Position numbers and translations under genes: made by a program. The notes beneath the pieces are model-generated. The model ran no database searches. It had not been told where the DNA came from and worked only from the letters and a program-made list of their open reading frames with translations. Shown in pieces: positions 4,131-5,080 of a stretch of 5,080 nt of DNA. Source of the stretch: an uncultured Chloroflexota bacterium. Lineage in GTDB: Bacteria > Chloroflexota > Limnocylindria > Limnocylindrales > CSP1-4. The DNA is taken from the NCBI GenBank assembly GCA_903924005.1, contig CAIXZV010000319.1, positions 1 to 5,080 of the forward strand. The letters are read 5' to 3'. The stretch's first letter is position 1, and each line of letters starts with the position of its first letter.

Positions 4131-5080
4131 GCCACTCCTTCTCTCGCCACCACCCGGGGCCGCCCGCGCGCGCCCTGGTCGCGTCGCTCAACCGCGATGC
4201 TGGTGATTTCCGCGGCAGCGTGCGTCTCGTCAGCGCAGTGCTCGTTGATGAGGCGGTCCACCACCGCGCGCAGGGCCTCGGCCGGCCCAACGCCGTCGCG
4301 GATGGATCCTGAAACAAGGACGTCCTGACAGATCTGGCGGAACGCCGCGTCGCCGGCCGTCACGCTTGCGTGACGGAGCCGAACAGCGCGCCCAACCTTG
4401 ATGCTGCTGCGGACCGTTGGAGCAACGTCACCAACCTGCGAGTCACGCAGGCCGTTGACCAGGGCCACGATGCGGGCCGCCTCGGCATGCCCGATCTGCG
4501 CGCGCGCCTCGGTGATGGCGGTCTCGGTCTCAACGTCGAAGTGGCCGAGATCGATGGTCACCATCCGGTCAAGCAGCGCGTCCTGACTTCGGTGAACGCC
4601 CGCGTGGTCAACGGGGTTGCTTGTGAAGATGGCCTTGAACCCGGGATCAACCTTGACGTAGTTTGTGCCGCTGCCGGTGGCCTGCAGGTCCAGCAACCGC
4701 TCCTGGAGGACGGCGAGCAGGACGTTGTTTGTCTCCGGGCGCGAACGGCTGAACTCGTCGTAGACGAGCGTGTAACCCAGCCGTGCCGCAACGGTGAGGC
4801 GGTTGTCCACCCACCGCGGAGAGACCTCCTCCTCGGACTTGTGAACCGAGTGGATGTAGTTGTCCACAACGCGCCGCGCGTAGTAGCCGTGCTCGGCCCC
4901 CACCAGGTCCGACCCGGTGAGCTCGTCATCACCGTGGATCAGGACGACCGGGCGCTCCAGCTGCGCCGCGATATGCATCGCGAGCGTCGTCTTGCCAGTG
5001 CCGGCGGCGCCGCGGAGGTGGACGGGGAAGCCCACCGCAAGGTACGTCAGAGCCCGTTGGGTCATATCCCGGATCGAGTC
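4127..5080 (-). CDS. gvpN: Gas vesicle protein GvpN, MoxR-type AAA+ ATPase (5' end outside window)
   Basis: The frame is open to base 5080, and the codons before the ATG at 5063-5065 read DSIRD, which continues the family alignment, so that ATG is probably internal and the true start lies beyond the window. Counting from that Met: Walker A GAAGTGKTT at 19-27 after the family lead ALTYLAVGFPVHLRG; GSDLVGAEHGYYARRVVDNY at 51-70; RWVDNRLTVAARLGYTLVYD at 84-103, including Walker B LVYDE; RSRPETNNVLLAVLQERLLD at 107-126; sensor 1 IFTSNP at 146-151; the DALLDRM arginine region at 162-168. GvpN is a cytoplasmic ATPase that supports enlargement of gas vesicles and associates with GvpC where that exists. 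All catalytic motifs are intact, so the enzyme should be active. The last 30 residues are charged and variable. Confidence 0.97.
   Translation of the reverse strand, partial: DSIRDMTQRALTYLAVGFPVHLRGAAGTGKTTLAMHIAAQLERPVVLIHGDDELTGSDLVGAEHGYYARRVVDNYIHSVHKSEEEVSPRWVDNRLTVAARLGYTLVYDEFSRSRPETNNVLLAVLQERLLDLQATGSGTNYVKVDPGFKAIFTSNPVDHAGVHRSQDALLDRMVTIDLGHFDVETETAITEARAQIGHAEAARIVALVNGLRDSQVGDVAPTVRSSIKVGRAVRLRHASVTAGDAAFRQICQDVLVSGSIRDGVGPAEALRAVVDRLINEHCADETHAAAEITSIAVERRDQGARGRPRVVAREGVA
4135..4140 (-). promoter_or_regulatory. Strong ribosome binding site for the coiled-coil gene
   Basis: The coding strand reads AAGGAG, four bases before the ATG at 4128-4130. It lies inside the end of gvpN, and the two genes share ATGA, so both an independent site and termination-reinitiation could drive the small gene. 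Confidence 0.7.

Noticed and set aside
4127..5080. GvpN as a general MoxR regulator of another system
   Set aside because: The family-specific stretches outside the ATPase motifs (SDLVGAEHGY, RWVDNRLTVA, FSRSRPETNNVLL) and the flanking gvp genes place it in GvpN specifically.

Overview
The window lies entirely inside a gas vesicle (gvp) gene cluster. All genes are read from the minus strand, so transcription runs from base 5080 down to base 1. The DNA is very GC-rich (roughly two thirds by eye) and nearly gap-free. Most stops are TGA, several genes meet in ATGA or GTGA overlaps, and GTG and TTG starts occur. This suggests a high-GC bacterium. The combination of gvpO, an Hsp20-type gvpH and several gvpF/L copies resembles actinobacterial and archaeal clusters, while gvpN followed by a small coiled-coil gene resembles cyanobacterial and Serratia clusters. 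I cannot name the phylum from this sequence.

In transcription order: gvpN (AAA+ ATPase, 5' end outside the window); a 96-aa coiled-coil protein, possibly GvpV-like; a 91-nt gap with an imperfect inverted repeat; a long GvpF/L protein with an extra C-terminal region, split by an apparent one-base deletion in a G tract; a second intact GvpF/L; gvpG; gvpO; a GvpA-family minor shell protein (GvpJ type); gvpH (novel-looking N-terminal half plus a small heat-shock domain); gvpK; and the first 24 codons of a third GvpF/L that leaves the window at base 1.

These genes would assemble a proteinaceous gas-filled compartment that gives buoyancy. GvpJ-type and GvpA proteins share the shell fold. GvpF/L, G, K and J are thought to form the nucleation or assembly complex. 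GvpN is an ATPase needed for full growth of the vesicle. GvpH is chaperone-like, and GvpO affects expression or assembly. No major GvpA shell gene or GvpC is in the window; if the operon follows the usual plan they would lie upstream of gvpN, beyond base 5080. No RNA genes, mobile elements, CRISPR arrays, promoters or convincing terminators were seen. The system itself is known. The points worth a second look are the frameshift, the possible J-like tail on the first GvpF/L, the in-frame gvpH/gvpK junction and the unassigned coiled-coil gene.
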